From: Aminobacter carboxidus
GTDB taxonomy: Bacteria > Pseudomonadota > Alphaproteobacteria > Rhizobiales > Rhizobiaceae
Reading direction: 5' to 3'
DNA length: 64,000 bases
Assembly (NCBI RefSeq): GCF_014863355.1
Contig: NZ_JACZEP010000004.1
Coordinates: forward strand, 248,001 to 312,000
Shown here: positions 10,075-18,200 of the stretch, in pieces
Layout of the letters: the number at the start of each line of letters is the position of its first letter
How positions within the stretch are numbered: the first letter of the stretch is position 1
Translations under genes and position numbers: made by a program
Notes under the pieces: generated by a model
The model's database searches: none
The model's input: the letters and a program-made list of their open reading frames with translations, nothing else
Told to the model about the DNA's origin: nothing

Positions 10075-10190
10075 CCGCCCCTCATCCGCCTGCCGGCATC
10101 TTCTCCCCGCCGGCGGGGAGAAGGGACAAGCTTCAACGCTGACGCCCCCTCTCCCCATCGTTCACTGAGAGTGGGCAAGGGCGAGGTGCA
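10075..10190. repeat. short intergenic palindromic repeat
   Basis: The gap between the M17 aminopeptidase and marR contains GCCTGCCGGCATCTTCTCC running into the perfect palindrome TTCTCCCCGCCGGCGGGGAGAA (centre near 10116), then a C/T-rich stretch. The look is that of the rhizobial intergenic palindrome families; it partly resembles the element at 8506-8704 in its GCCTGCCGG core. No coding capacity is evident. Confidence 0.5.
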
Positions 10191-10194
10191 ATTT

Positions 10195-11559
10195 TCAACC
10201 GAACCGCGCCGAAATAACCTTTTCCAGCGCGCGGATTGCCTGGGCTTCGCCGCCGGTCGGACCATGCGAGCGATCGGTGGGGTTCCAGGCGAAGATGTCG
10301 AAATGCGCCCAGCCAGGCGTCTTTTCAACGAAGCGCTTGAGGAACAGGGCGGCGGCGATCGAGCCGGCGAAACCGTCTGAGGTGACGTTATTCATGTCGG
10401 CGATCTTCGACGACAGTTTCGAATCATAGGGCTGCCAGAGCGGCATGCGCCAGATCGGGTCCTCGACGGCCACCGAAGCGGCGGCGAGGTCGGCGGCGAG
10501 CGCCTCGTCGTCGGTGTAGAACGGCGGCAGGTCGGGGCCGAGCGCGACGCGCGCGGCACCCGTCAGCGTTGCCATGTCGATCAGCATTTCCGGCTGCTCG
10601 TCGTCGGCAAGGGCCAGCGCATCGGCCAGAACCAGCCGGCCCTCGGCGTCGGTGTTGCCGATCTCGACTGATATGCCCTTGCGGCTCTGCAGTACGTCGC
10701 CGGGACGGAAGGCGTTGGCCGAGATCGAATTCTCGACCGCCGGGATCAGAACGCGCAGCCTGACCTTGAGCCTGGCGGCCATGATCATCGAAGCGAGGCC
10801 AAGAACATTGGCGGCACCGCCCATGTCCTTCTTCATCAACAGCATGCTCGATGCCGGCTTGATGTCTAGGCCACCGGTATCGAAGCACACACCCTTGCCG
10901 ACGAGCGTGACCTTGGGCGCATCCTGGGGACCCCAGCTCAAGTCGACAAGGCGCGGCGCATCATCCGAGGCGCGGCCGACAGCATGGATCATCGGGAAAT
11001 TGTGCTTGAGCAGGTCGTCTCCGACCGTCACCCTGACCTCGGCACCATGGGCGCCTGCCAGCTTCCTGGCCGCTGCTTCAAGCGCCGACGGGCCCATGTC
11101 GTTGGTCGGGGTATTGACGAGGTCGCGGACGAGGAACACCGACTCAACGATACGGTTCAGCCGTGCCGTGTCGACGCCTGCCGGCACGGCGAGGCCAAGC
11201 TCCCTGCCCGGCTTCTTGCCGTAGCGCGTGAAAGCATAGCCACCGAGAGCAGCGCCAAGGGCTGCCAGTTCGGGCTGCGCCGGCGCTGTGGCGAAATGCC
11301 AGTTGCCCTCTGGCAGACTTCGCGCAAGCGCCCCGAACGCCAGGCCGCTATCGCCTTTGCCGGTGCCGAACAGCGCGCCCGCCAACCTGCCGTCCGTGCC
11401 GGGGAGCACCAGCAGCTTGCCGGCCTCGCCGGCAAAGCCGTTGGCATTGGCCCAAGCCAGGACATCCTGAGAAAGCCCGGCACTTTCGAGACCGCCCTTG
11501 GCGACGAGGTGGATAGGCAGGGCGTCGGAGGACTTTTGCTCGAACAGTTCGACCGGCAT
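10195..11559 (-). CDS. M17 leucyl aminopeptidase family protein
   Basis: Cytoplasmic two-metal aminopeptidase of 454 aa that releases N-terminal amino acids from peptides. The metal and active-site motifs are intact: VGKGVCFDTGGLDIKP with KKDMGG (Lys and Asp ligands), and the family signature NTDAEGRLVLADAL. The N-terminal domain is shorter than that of PepA, closer to the PepB-like or short rhizobial type. It is divergent from tadD, and the shared 135-bp gap carries a CtrA-like box. Downstream on the same strand are MarR and NlpC/P60, so a peptide-recycling set is plausible (inference). Confidence 0.92.
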   Translation of the reverse strand: MPVELFEQKSSDALPIHLVAKGGLESAGLSQDVLAWANANGFAGEAGKLLVLPGTDGRLAGALFGTGKGDSGLAFGALARSLPEGNWHFATAPAQPELAALGAALGGYAFTRYGKKPGRELGLAVPAGVDTARLNRIVESVFLVRDLVNTPTNDMGPSALEAAARKLAGAHGAEVRVTVGDDLLKHNFPMIHAVGRASDDAPRLVDLSWGPQDAPKVTLVGKGVCFDTGGLDIKPASSMLLMKKDMGGAANVLGLASMIMAARLKVRLRVLIPAVENSISANAFRPGDVLQSRKGISVEIGNTDAEGRLVLADALALADDEQPEMLIDMATLTGAARVALGPDLPPFYTDDEALAADLAAASVAVEDPIWRMPLWQPYDSKLSSKIADMNNVTSDGFAGSIAAALFLKRFVEKTPGWAHFDIFAWNPTDRSHGPTGGEAQAIRALEKVISARFG

Positions 11560-11604
11560 TTCGGCTTCCTTCAGTCTCGGATGGAACCGCGTTTCAGCAC
11601 GTTC

Positions 11605-11619
11605 TTAACCATCCGTTAG
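11605..11619 (+). promoter_or_regulatory. CtrA-like box upstream of tadD
   Basis: TTAA-CCATCCG-TTAG matches the alphaproteobacterial CtrA consensus TTAA-N7-TTAA with one mismatch, and its first eight bases are TTAACCAT, the common form. It lies 76 bp before the tadD ATG and 46 bp before the divergent aminopeptidase start. A further GTTAAC follows at 11621. The site is seen; binding is inferred. Confidence 0.55.
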
Positions 11620-11694
11620 GGTTAACAGAATATTTCTCCAAAGCGGGGAAATGGCCTGTGAACGGCCACGCGAACGAATGGAGACCCGTCGCCG

Positions 11695-12504
11695 ATGTTG
11701 ACCAATCGCTCGATGAACGCAACGGGAAAACGCCTCGCCAGAGCGGCTTTGCTGACGCTTCTGATGGCCAGCGTCGCCGGCTGCGGCGCCTCCAGGATGA
11801 CCACCGGCTCGATCGGCCGCGGCAAAGCTGTCGACACCATGTCGACCGGTGCGATTGGCGGTTCCGTCGATCAGATCGGCCGCGCCTATGCCAGCGACCC
11901 CAACAACAAGCCGGTGGCGCTGCAGTATGCCTCGGCGTTGCAGGTCAAGGGCCAGACCGACCAGTCTCTGGCTGTCATGCGCAAGCTCGCCATCGGCTAT
12001 CCCAAGGATCGCGACGTGCTCGCGGCCTATGGCAAGGCGCTGGCCGCCTCGGGACAGTTCCAGCCGGCGCTCGACGCCGTGCGCCGCGCCCAGACACCTG
12101 AATACCCCGACTGGAAGCTGGTATCTGCGGAAGCCGCAATCCTCGACCAGCTCGGCCAGACCCAGGACGCACGCGGCCTCTACCGCAAGGCGCTCGACCT
12201 CAAGCCGGACGAGCCGACGATCCTGTCCAACCTCGGCATGTCTTATGTGCTCGAAGGCGACCTGAAATCGGCGGAGACCTATCTCCGCTCCGCTGCCTCC
12301 CAGCCCGGCGCCGATAGCCGCGTGCGCCAGAATCTCGCGCTGGCCGTCGGGCTCCAGGGCCGCTTCGACGAGGCCGAGCAGATCGCCAGCCAGGAGCTTT
12401 CGCCCGAGCAGGCGCAGGCCAATGTCAGCTATCTCAGGGGCATGCTGGCCCAGCAGAACGCCTGGAACCAGATCAAAGCCGACGACAAACCGAAGAAGAA
12501 CTGA
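11695..12504 (+). CDS. tadD: TadD-like TPR lipoprotein of the Tad pilus system
   Basis: Pilotin-like outer-membrane lipoprotein with tetratricopeptide repeats, 269 aa, thought to help assemble the Tad secretin. An N-terminal signal with a lipobox (LLMASVAGC) is followed by TPR units from about residue 75 to 250 (for example YASALQVKGQTDQSLAVMRK, NLGMSYVLEGDLKSAETYLR). It is transcribed away from the M17 gene and towards the tadC end of the minus-strand pilus operon, with a strong terminator between them. The CtrA-like box in its promoter region suggests cell-cycle control together with the other pilus promoters (inference). Confidence 0.9.
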   Translation: MLTNRSMNATGKRLARAALLTLLMASVAGCGASRMTTGSIGRGKAVDTMSTGAIGGSVDQIGRAYASDPNNKPVALQYASALQVKGQTDQSLAVMRKLAIGYPKDRDVLAAYGKALAASGQFQPALDAVRRAQTPEYPDWKLVSAEAAILDQLGQTQDARGLYRKALDLKPDEPTILSNLGMSYVLEGDLKSAETYLRSAASQPGADSRVRQNLALAVGLQGRFDEAEQIASQELSPEQAQANVSYLRGMLAQQNAWNQIKADDKPKKN

Positions 12505-12525
12505 CGGACGGGTCCACTGAAATGC

Positions 12526-12556
12526 AAAAGCCGCGTCGGATGACGCGGCTTTTTTT
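12526..12556 (+). terminator. rho-independent terminator after tadD (also serves tadC side)
   Basis: A GC stem (AGCCGCGTC / GACGCGGCT) with a short loop is preceded by AAAA and followed by seven T, between the convergent tadD and tadC genes. The geometry suits termination from both sides. Confidence 0.9.
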
Positions 12557-12582
12557 GTGCCTGAGTGAATGAAGGGGCCGCC

Positions 12583-13599
12583 TTACTCGCTGCTCGACTG
12601 CTGCTTCTCGCCCATCATGCCGCGCTCGCTGATCTGCATGCCGGCAGGGCCGAGGATGACTGCAAACAGCACCGGCAGGAAAAACAGGATCATCGGCACG
12701 GTGAGCTTGGGCGGCAATGCCGCTGCCTTTTTCTCGGCCGCATTCATGCGCATGTCGCGGCTTTCCGCAGCCAGGACACGCAGCGCATGCGCGACCGGCG
12801 TACCGTAACGTTCGGCCTGGATCAGGGCCTGGGTGATGGACTTGACCGAATCGAGGCCGGTGCGGCCAGCGAGGTTCTCATAGGCCTGGCGGCGTTCGGT
12901 AAGATAGGAAAGCTCGGCATTGGTAAGCACGAACTCCTCGGCGAGATCGACCGACTGGGCGCCGATCTCGTCGGCAACCTTGCGCAGGGCGGCTTCGACC
13001 GACATGCCCGACTCGACGCAGATCAGCAGCAAGTCCAGCGCATCCGGCCAGGCCGCCTGGATAGACTGCTTGCGTTTGGTGGCGCGGTTGTTGACGTAAA
13101 GCACCGGCGCGTAAAAGCCGGCATAAGCCAGCACGATGCAGATGAAGACCTTCATCAGGAACGGTTTGTCGGGGAACGCGCCAAGCACGAAGATGTAGAC
13201 GATGCCCAGCAGCAGGCCGACGAACGGCAGGACCAGACGAAAGAACAGGAAGCGCGTCAGCGGGTTCTGACCGCGAAAACCGGCGACCTTCAGCTTGTTG
13301 AGCGTCGCTTCATCGACGAGTGCGCGGCGCAGGTCCAGGCGCTCGACGATGTTGCGCATGCCGATCGACTGCTGTTCGCGCAGGCCCTTGTGGCGGCGGT
13401 CGGCTTCGGCGGCAAGGCGAATGCGCTGCTTGGCGCGCAACTCGTCACGCTCCAGGGCAACAGCCTTCATGCGCCCTTTGAGGGGGTTCCCGCTCAAAGA
13501 CGGCAAGACGGTGAAGACAGTCGCGAATACAGCGATTGCAACGAGCAGCGCGATAAGGAAAGAGGGATCGGTAAGCGATTTGACAACCTGGTCCGTCAT
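12583..13599 (-). CDS. tadC: TadC inner-membrane platform protein
   Basis: Type II secretion F-domain platform protein of the Tad pilus machine, 338 aa. There is one N-terminal helix (about residues 10-30), then helices near 120-140 and 145-165, the cytoplasmic F domain (WPDALDLLLICVESGMSVEAALRKV) and a C-terminal membrane helix (VPMILFFLPVLFAVILGPAGM). With TadB it forms the membrane base moved by the CpaF ATPase. Its ATG lies 4 bp after the tadB stop. It is the last gene of the minus-strand operon and ends at a shared terminator. Confidence 0.93.
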   Translation of the reverse strand: MTDQVVKSLTDPSFLIALLVAIAVFATVFTVLPSLSGNPLKGRMKAVALERDELRAKQRIRLAAEADRRHKGLREQQSIGMRNIVERLDLRRALVDEATLNKLKVAGFRGQNPLTRFLFFRLVLPFVGLLLGIVYIFVLGAFPDKPFLMKVFICIVLAYAGFYAPVLYVNNRATKRKQSIQAAWPDALDLLLICVESGMSVEAALRKVADEIGAQSVDLAEEFVLTNAELSYLTERRQAYENLAGRTGLDSVKSITQALIQAERYGTPVAHALRVLAAESRDMRMNAAEKKAAALPPKLTVPMILFFLPVLFAVILGPAGMQISERGMMGEKQQSSSE

Positions 13600-13603
13600 C
13601 GGG

Positions 13604-14617
13604 CTAGACCTCGAAGTTCATCATCTTGCGCATCACGAAGATGCCGATCGCCATCCAGACGCCAGAGATGCCAAGGATGAGATGGCCAGTGCTCGTGACA
13701 AACAACGGCATGATGTAGTTCGGACTTGAGAAAAAGACGAGAACGGCGACGACCACAGGCAACGAGCCGATGATCGCGGCCGAGGCCTTGGCTTCCATCG
13801 ACAGGGCCTGGATCTTGGCTTTCATCTTCTTGCGGTCGCGCAGCACCCGCGACAGGTTGCCAAGCGCTTCGGAGAGATTGCCGCCAGCCTGGCTCTGGAT
13901 CTGGATGACGATGCCGAAGAAACCCGCCTCGGGGCACGGCATGGTTTCGGTCATGCGCAAGGCCGCGTCCGGGATCGACACTCCGACCTGCTGGGCTTCG
14001 ACGAGGCGACGGAATTCACCACGAACGGGTTCGGGCGATTCCGAGGCGATCAGGCGGATGCCGTCATTGAGCGGCAGGCCGGATTTCACTGCGCGCACGA
14101 TGATGTCGAGCGCATTGGGGAACTCTTCGAGAAACTGCTTGACGCGGCGGCCGCGGCGGAAGGCGACGAACCACCTGGGCAAGCCGATGGCACCGGCAAG
14201 CAACGCGCCAGGCAGCAGGATCAGGGGCGCGCCTGCGAGATAGATCATTAGGGTGACCACGAGACCGCAAATCGCCGAATAGACGTAAAAGCGCTCGATG
14301 GTGATCAGCATCCCGGCCTGGCGGATCTGGACACGCAGCGGCGGCTTCTTGATGTTGCGGTCCTTGGCCTTCTGCTTTTCCTCAAGCTCCTTGAGCGTGT
14401 CCTGAACCGACTTGCGCCGCTTGGCGACTTCGGCGACCCGGTCGCGCGACGCCTTGACCACCGACCGGTCGGTCTCGGTCTGCCTGACGGATGCAAGGCG
14501 CCGGTCTGTATTGGCCTGGGTTTCGATGCGATTGAACAAAAAGGCATAGGCGACCGCGCCGGCACTCAGGCCCGCGAGTGCGATGAAGATCAGCATCATG
14601 GGGTCGAGGCCGAACAT
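13604..14617 (-). CDS. tadB: TadB inner-membrane platform protein
   Basis: Second platform protein of the Tad machine, 337 aa, with a type II secretion F domain. An N-terminal helix (MLIFIALAGLSAGAVAYAFLF) is followed by a charged cytoplasmic segment, two helices near 110-150, the F domain (FPNALDIIVRAVKSGLPLNDGIR, QSQAGGNLSEALGNLSRVLR) and a last helix near 315-335. It lies between tadC and cpaF, 28 bp from the latter. TadB and TadC are usually encoded as a pair, as here. Confidence 0.93.
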   Translation of the reverse strand: MFGLDPMMLIFIALAGLSAGAVAYAFLFNRIETQANTDRRLASVRQTETDRSVVKASRDRVAEVAKRRKSVQDTLKELEEKQKAKDRNIKKPPLRVQIRQAGMLITIERFYVYSAICGLVVTLMIYLAGAPLILLPGALLAGAIGLPRWFVAFRRGRRVKQFLEEFPNALDIIVRAVKSGLPLNDGIRLIASESPEPVRGEFRRLVEAQQVGVSIPDAALRMTETMPCPEAGFFGIVIQIQSQAGGNLSEALGNLSRVLRDRKKMKAKIQALSMEAKASAAIIGSLPVVVAVLVFFSSPNYIMPLFVTSTGHLILGISGVWMAIGIFVMRKMMNFEV

Positions 14618-14645
14618 GGCGCGTCAGATCCTCACGTTAGGCATG

Positions 14646-16139
14646 TCAATCCGATGCCTTTTCCATGGCTTCAAGAGCGGTCGCGAGACGCGCCTCCTCA
14701 CCATAATAGCGGGCGCGATCCCAGAAATGCGGGCGCCCAATGCCGGTGGAGACATGCTGGCCGATCAGCCGGCCGTTCTGGTCCTCGCCCTTGATGTTGT
14801 AGAGCACCAGGTCCTGGGTGATGATGACATCGCCTTCCATGCCGATCACCTCGGTGACGTGGGTGATGCGGCGCGAACCGTCCCGCAGTCGGGCGGCCTG
14901 GATGATGATGTCGACGGAACCGACGACGATCTCGCGCACGGTCTTTTGCGGCAGCGAGTAGCCACCCATGGCGATCATCGCCTCGATACGATTGAGGCAT
15001 TCGCGCGGGCTGTTGGAGTGGATGGTGCCCATCGAGCCGTCATGGCCGGTGTTCATCGCCTGCAGCAGATCGAAAACCTCCGGTCCGCGTACTTCGCCGA
15101 CGATGATCCGTTCCGGCCGCATGCGCAGGCAATTCTTGACGAGGTCGCGCATCGTCACCTCGCCCTCGCCTTCAAGGTTGGGTGGGCGCGTTTCGAGGCG
15201 GACGACATGCGGCTGCTGCAGCTGCAGCTCCGCCGAGTCCTCGCAGGTGATGACGCGCTCGTCGCGGTCGATGTAGTTGGTCAGGCAATTGAGCAGCGTC
15301 GTCTTGCCCGAGCCCGTGCCGCCTGAAATGATGATGTTGCAGCGGACGCGGCCGATGATCTTCAGCACCTCGGCCCCGTGCTGCGAGATCGCGCCGAACT
15401 TGACGAGCTGATCGAGCGTCAGCTTGTCCTTCTTGAACTTGCGGATGGTAAGGGCGGCGCCATCGATCGACAGCGGCGGCGCAATGACGTTGACGCGGGA
15501 GCCGTCGGGCAGGCGTGCATCGCAAATCGGCGAGGATTCATCGACGCGGCGGCCGACCTGGCTGACGATACGCTGGCAGATGTTGAGCAGCTGCTGATTG
15601 TCACGAAAGCGGATGGTCGTCTGTTCGACTTTGCCATTGACCTCGATGTAGACGTTCTTGGCGCCGTTGACCATGATGTCGGCGATTTCGTCGCGTGCCA
15701 GCAAAGGCTCCAACGGACCGTAGCCAAGCACGTCGTTGCAGATGTCTTCGAGCAGCTCTTCCTGCTCGGAAATCGACATCGCGAAGTTCTTGATCGCAAT
15801 GATGTCGTTGACGATGTCGCGGATTTCCTCGCGCGCACTGTCAGAGTCGAGCTTGGCAAGCTGCGACAGATCGATGGTGTCGATCAGCGCCGAAAACACC
15901 TGGCTCTTGGTGTCGTAATAGCTTTCACTGCGCTCGCGCTGCACCTTGCGTGGTTCGGGTGGCGTCGGTTCGAACGTGCGCCGCGGCGTGGCTACCGGCG
16001 CGGACGGCGAAGGCGTTGCGGGACGCGGGGCGACCAGCGTGTCGCCTGCCGGCGCAGACGCGGCCGGTGCCGGTGTCGCGAGCGGCCGGAACCCCGGCGT
16101 GGGGCGATTGCCGTCGTCGTTGCCTCTCCTGCCAAACAT
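14646..16139 (-). CDS. cpaF: CpaF/TadA pilus assembly ATPase
   Basis: Hexameric secretion ATPase of the VirB11/GspE superfamily that powers Flp pilus assembly, 497 aa. A Pro/Ala-rich N-terminal tail (residues 1-65) precedes the N-terminal domain. The catalytic core shows Walker [15 protein letters not shown], an Asp box ([12 protein letters not shown]), the Walker B region [14 protein letters not shown] and the His box [12 protein letters not shown]. The ATG has GAGGTG about 9 nt upstream. It is cytoplasmic and docks on TadB/TadC. All motifs look intact. Confidence 0.96.
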   Translation of the reverse strand: MFGRRGNDDGNRPTPGFRPLATPAPAASAPAGDTLVAPRPATPSPSAPVATPRRTFEPTPPEPRKVQRERSESYYDTKSQVFSALIDTIDLSQLAKLDSDSAREEIRDIVNDIIAIKNFAMSISEQEELLEDICNDVLGYGPLEPLLARDEIADIMVNGAKNVYIEVNGKVEQTTIRFRDNQQLLNICQRIVSQVGRRVDESSPICDARLPDGSRVNVIAPPLSIDGAALTIRKFKKDKLTLDQLVKFGAISQHGAEVLKIIGRVRCNIIISGGTGSGKTTLLNCLTNYIDRDERVITCEDSAELQLQQPHVVRLETRPPNLEGEGEVTMRDLVKNCLRMRPERIIVGEVRGPEVFDLLQAMNTGHDGSMGTIHSNSPRECLNRIEAMIAMGGYSLPQKTVREIVVGSVDIIIQAARLRDGSRRITHVTEVIGMEGDVIITQDLVLYNIKGEDQNGRLIGQHVSTGIGRPHFWDRARYYGEEARLATALEAMEKASD

Positions 16140-16168
16140 GATCGACTAACACCTCCGCCGCACTGGCA

Positions 16169-17452
16169 TCACTTCTTGCGGGCCTTCAGCCGATTGAGAA
16201 TTCCGCCGAGCGCGGACGCCTTCTTGGCCTTGGCCTCGGACCTTCCGGTCAGGACGTGGGCGATCTCGTTGATCGTCTGGACGACCGCGTTCTTGGCATC
16301 CATCTCGCCCAGCATGCGCCCATTGTTTGCAGCATTGCCGAACAGCAGCGGGTCGAACGGGATGACCGCCAATGGCGTGATGCCGAGCGGCTCCGCGAAA
16401 TCCTTGGCGGTGATCTCAGGGCGTTTCGGCACGCCCGCCTGGTTGAGGATCAGCCTGGGCGGCGGATCATTGGGCCGCAGCCGCTTCAGCATGTCGACCA
16501 TGTTCTTGGTGTTGCGCAGATTGGCCAGCTCGGGGGTCGCCGTAATGACCACCTCGTCGGCGCGGAGCAGCGTGTTCTTGCTCCAGCCGCTCCAGATATG
16601 GGGAACGTCGAGCACGAGCATCGGCGAACTGCGCTGGGCGGTATCGATGATCGAGGTGAAGGCCTCGGCGTCGAAATCGTAGACGCGCTCCAGCGTCGAC
16701 GGTGCGGCAAGCAGCGACAGGTGCTCGGCGCACTGCGCCAGCAGGCGGTCGAGATAGACCTCGTCGACACGTTCGGGCGCGAACACCGCCTCGGCGATGC
16801 CTTGAGCTGGATCCTGGTCGAAGTTGATGTTGGCTGTGCCGAAGGCCAGATCGAGGTCAGCGACGATAACCTCTGACTTGAACAGGCTCGACATCGCCCA
16901 GGCGACATTATGGGCGATGGTGGACGAACCCACACCGCCCTTGGCACCGACGAAAGCTATTGCGCGACCGATCGGCTCGGCGTCGGGGTCGACAAAAATC
17001 GAGGAGATGACACTGACGACGTCGGCCGTGGAAACGGGTGCCACGACATATTCCGAGATGCCCGAGCGGATCAGCTCGCGATAGAGCGAAACGTCGTTGT
17101 AGTGGCCGATGACCACGACTTTCGAACTCGGATCGCAATACTCCGACAACCGATGCAGGCCCTCAAGCAAGCTCTTGGGTTCGCTGCGCGATTCTAGGAT
17201 GATCAGGTTCGGCGTCGGCGCACCGCTATAAACTTCGATGGCGGTGTCGATGCCGCCCATATGGACCTGAAGATGGGCTTTGGCCATGCGGCGGTCCTCG
17301 CCGGCACGGCCAATCGGCCCGGCGACGCTTTCGGTCTCGCAGAAAGCCTGGATCGAAATGCGCGGCACGGGCCGCAATGTCTGCATGACATCGAGGTCGT
17401 GCTGCGACAGCTCGGCAGCATCTGGCGGGGAATCGTAGGCGAGATTGCTCAT
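16169..17452 (-). CDS. cpaE: CpaE/TadZ pilus localisation ATPase
   Basis: ParA/MinD-type ATPase of 427 aa that positions the Tad machine in the cell. The N-terminal half (about residues 60-165) has a receiver-like fold (LIILESRSEPKSLLEGLHRL) without a clear phosphoacceptor context. The ATPase half begins at AFVGAKGGVGSSTIAHNVAW, a deviant Walker A with Ser in place of Thr, followed by VIVADLDLAFGT and the switch region VLDVPHIWSGW. It sits between cpaF and cpaD with short gaps (29 and 19 bp), as in other alphaproteobacterial tad operons. Confidence 0.93.
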   Translation of the reverse strand: MSNLAYDSPPDAAELSQHDLDVMQTLRPVPRISIQAFCETESVAGPIGRAGEDRRMAKAHLQVHMGGIDTAIEVYSGAPTPNLIILESRSEPKSLLEGLHRLSEYCDPSSKVVVIGHYNDVSLYRELIRSGISEYVVAPVSTADVVSVISSIFVDPDAEPIGRAIAFVGAKGGVGSSTIAHNVAWAMSSLFKSEVIVADLDLAFGTANINFDQDPAQGIAEAVFAPERVDEVYLDRLLAQCAEHLSLLAAPSTLERVYDFDAEAFTSIIDTAQRSSPMLVLDVPHIWSGWSKNTLLRADEVVITATPELANLRNTKNMVDMLKRLRPNDPPPRLILNQAGVPKRPEITAKDFAEPLGITPLAVIPFDPLLFGNAANNGRMLGEMDAKNAVVQTINEIAHVLTGRSEAKAKKASALGGILNRLKARKK

Positions 17453-17471
17453 GTCAGACTGCCCCTACCCA

Positions 17472-18200
17472 TCAATAGAACGTTTCCGGATCCCAAGTGG
17501 CCGGCGGCTTCCGATACTGATCGATCACTACATTGCGGTTCTCGGCGTCGATCTCGCTTTGCTTGCGCGGCCCAAGCAGATCGGCCGGGTTGGCGATCTG
17601 GGCGGCGAGATTGTTCTGATAGGAACAGCCGAAATTGGCGTGGAGCTTGTTTTCGGTGGTGTCGGCGATATCTGCCGGCCAGGTGCCACAACGGCCGGTC
17701 TGCGCCCGCATCGCCGAATAGACGACGCGGATCGGCGACGAAGCCTCTGGATACTCGCTCTGATAGCTGGTGATGGCGATCCGGTTCTTAGGAACGCCCG
17801 CCTTCATCGCGATGTTCATCAGACCACGTGCGGCCCTTGAGGCCGCGGCGTCGTTGGCGCCACCTGATGGCGTCATGATCGTCAGAGTGGGCGCCGCCTG
17901 ACGATCATAGTTCTGCAGATATCCCTCAAAGGTGATTTTCTGACCCCTGGTGATGCCGCGGTCGCCGATGCCGACCGGGATGTCGAGGGTCTGGTTCTTC
18001 TCGGCGATGACGATCGGATGGTTGGTGCGGTAATCGTCCGGGATCGAGCCGACGACGACGCTGTCGCGATTGGCACAGCCGGCCAGCAACGCCACCGTGG
18101 CGGCTGCCAGCAGCGAACCAAACAAGCGCGTTTTGGCTGATCTGTCGCGACCGGCGGTGCGTGTGAAGATTGCCTGAGACATGCCCCTATCCCCGCTCAT
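17472..18200 (-). CDS. cpaD: CpaD pilus assembly lipoprotein
   Basis: CpaD-family protein of 242 aa, an outer-membrane lipoprotein associated with the Tad secretin. The N-terminal signal ends in a lipobox (ATVALLAGC). Family segments seen are FEGYLQNYDR, SRAARGLMNIAMKAGVP and, near the C-terminus, FGCSYQNNLAAQIANPADLLGPR. The start overlaps the cpaC stop by 4 bp (ATGA at 18197-18200), which supports it, although an in-frame ATG at 18182 is also possible. It is known mostly from Caulobacter-type clusters, and its biochemical role is poorly defined. Confidence 0.92.
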   Translation of the reverse strand: MSGDRGMSQAIFTRTAGRDRSAKTRLFGSLLAAATVALLAGCANRDSVVVGSIPDDYRTNHPIVIAEKNQTLDIPVGIGDRGITRGQKITFEGYLQNYDRQAAPTLTIMTPSGGANDAAASRAARGLMNIAMKAGVPKNRIAITSYQSEYPEASSPIRVVYSAMRAQTGRCGTWPADIADTTENKLHANFGCSYQNNLAAQIANPADLLGPRKQSEIDAENRNVVIDQYRKPPATWDPETFY

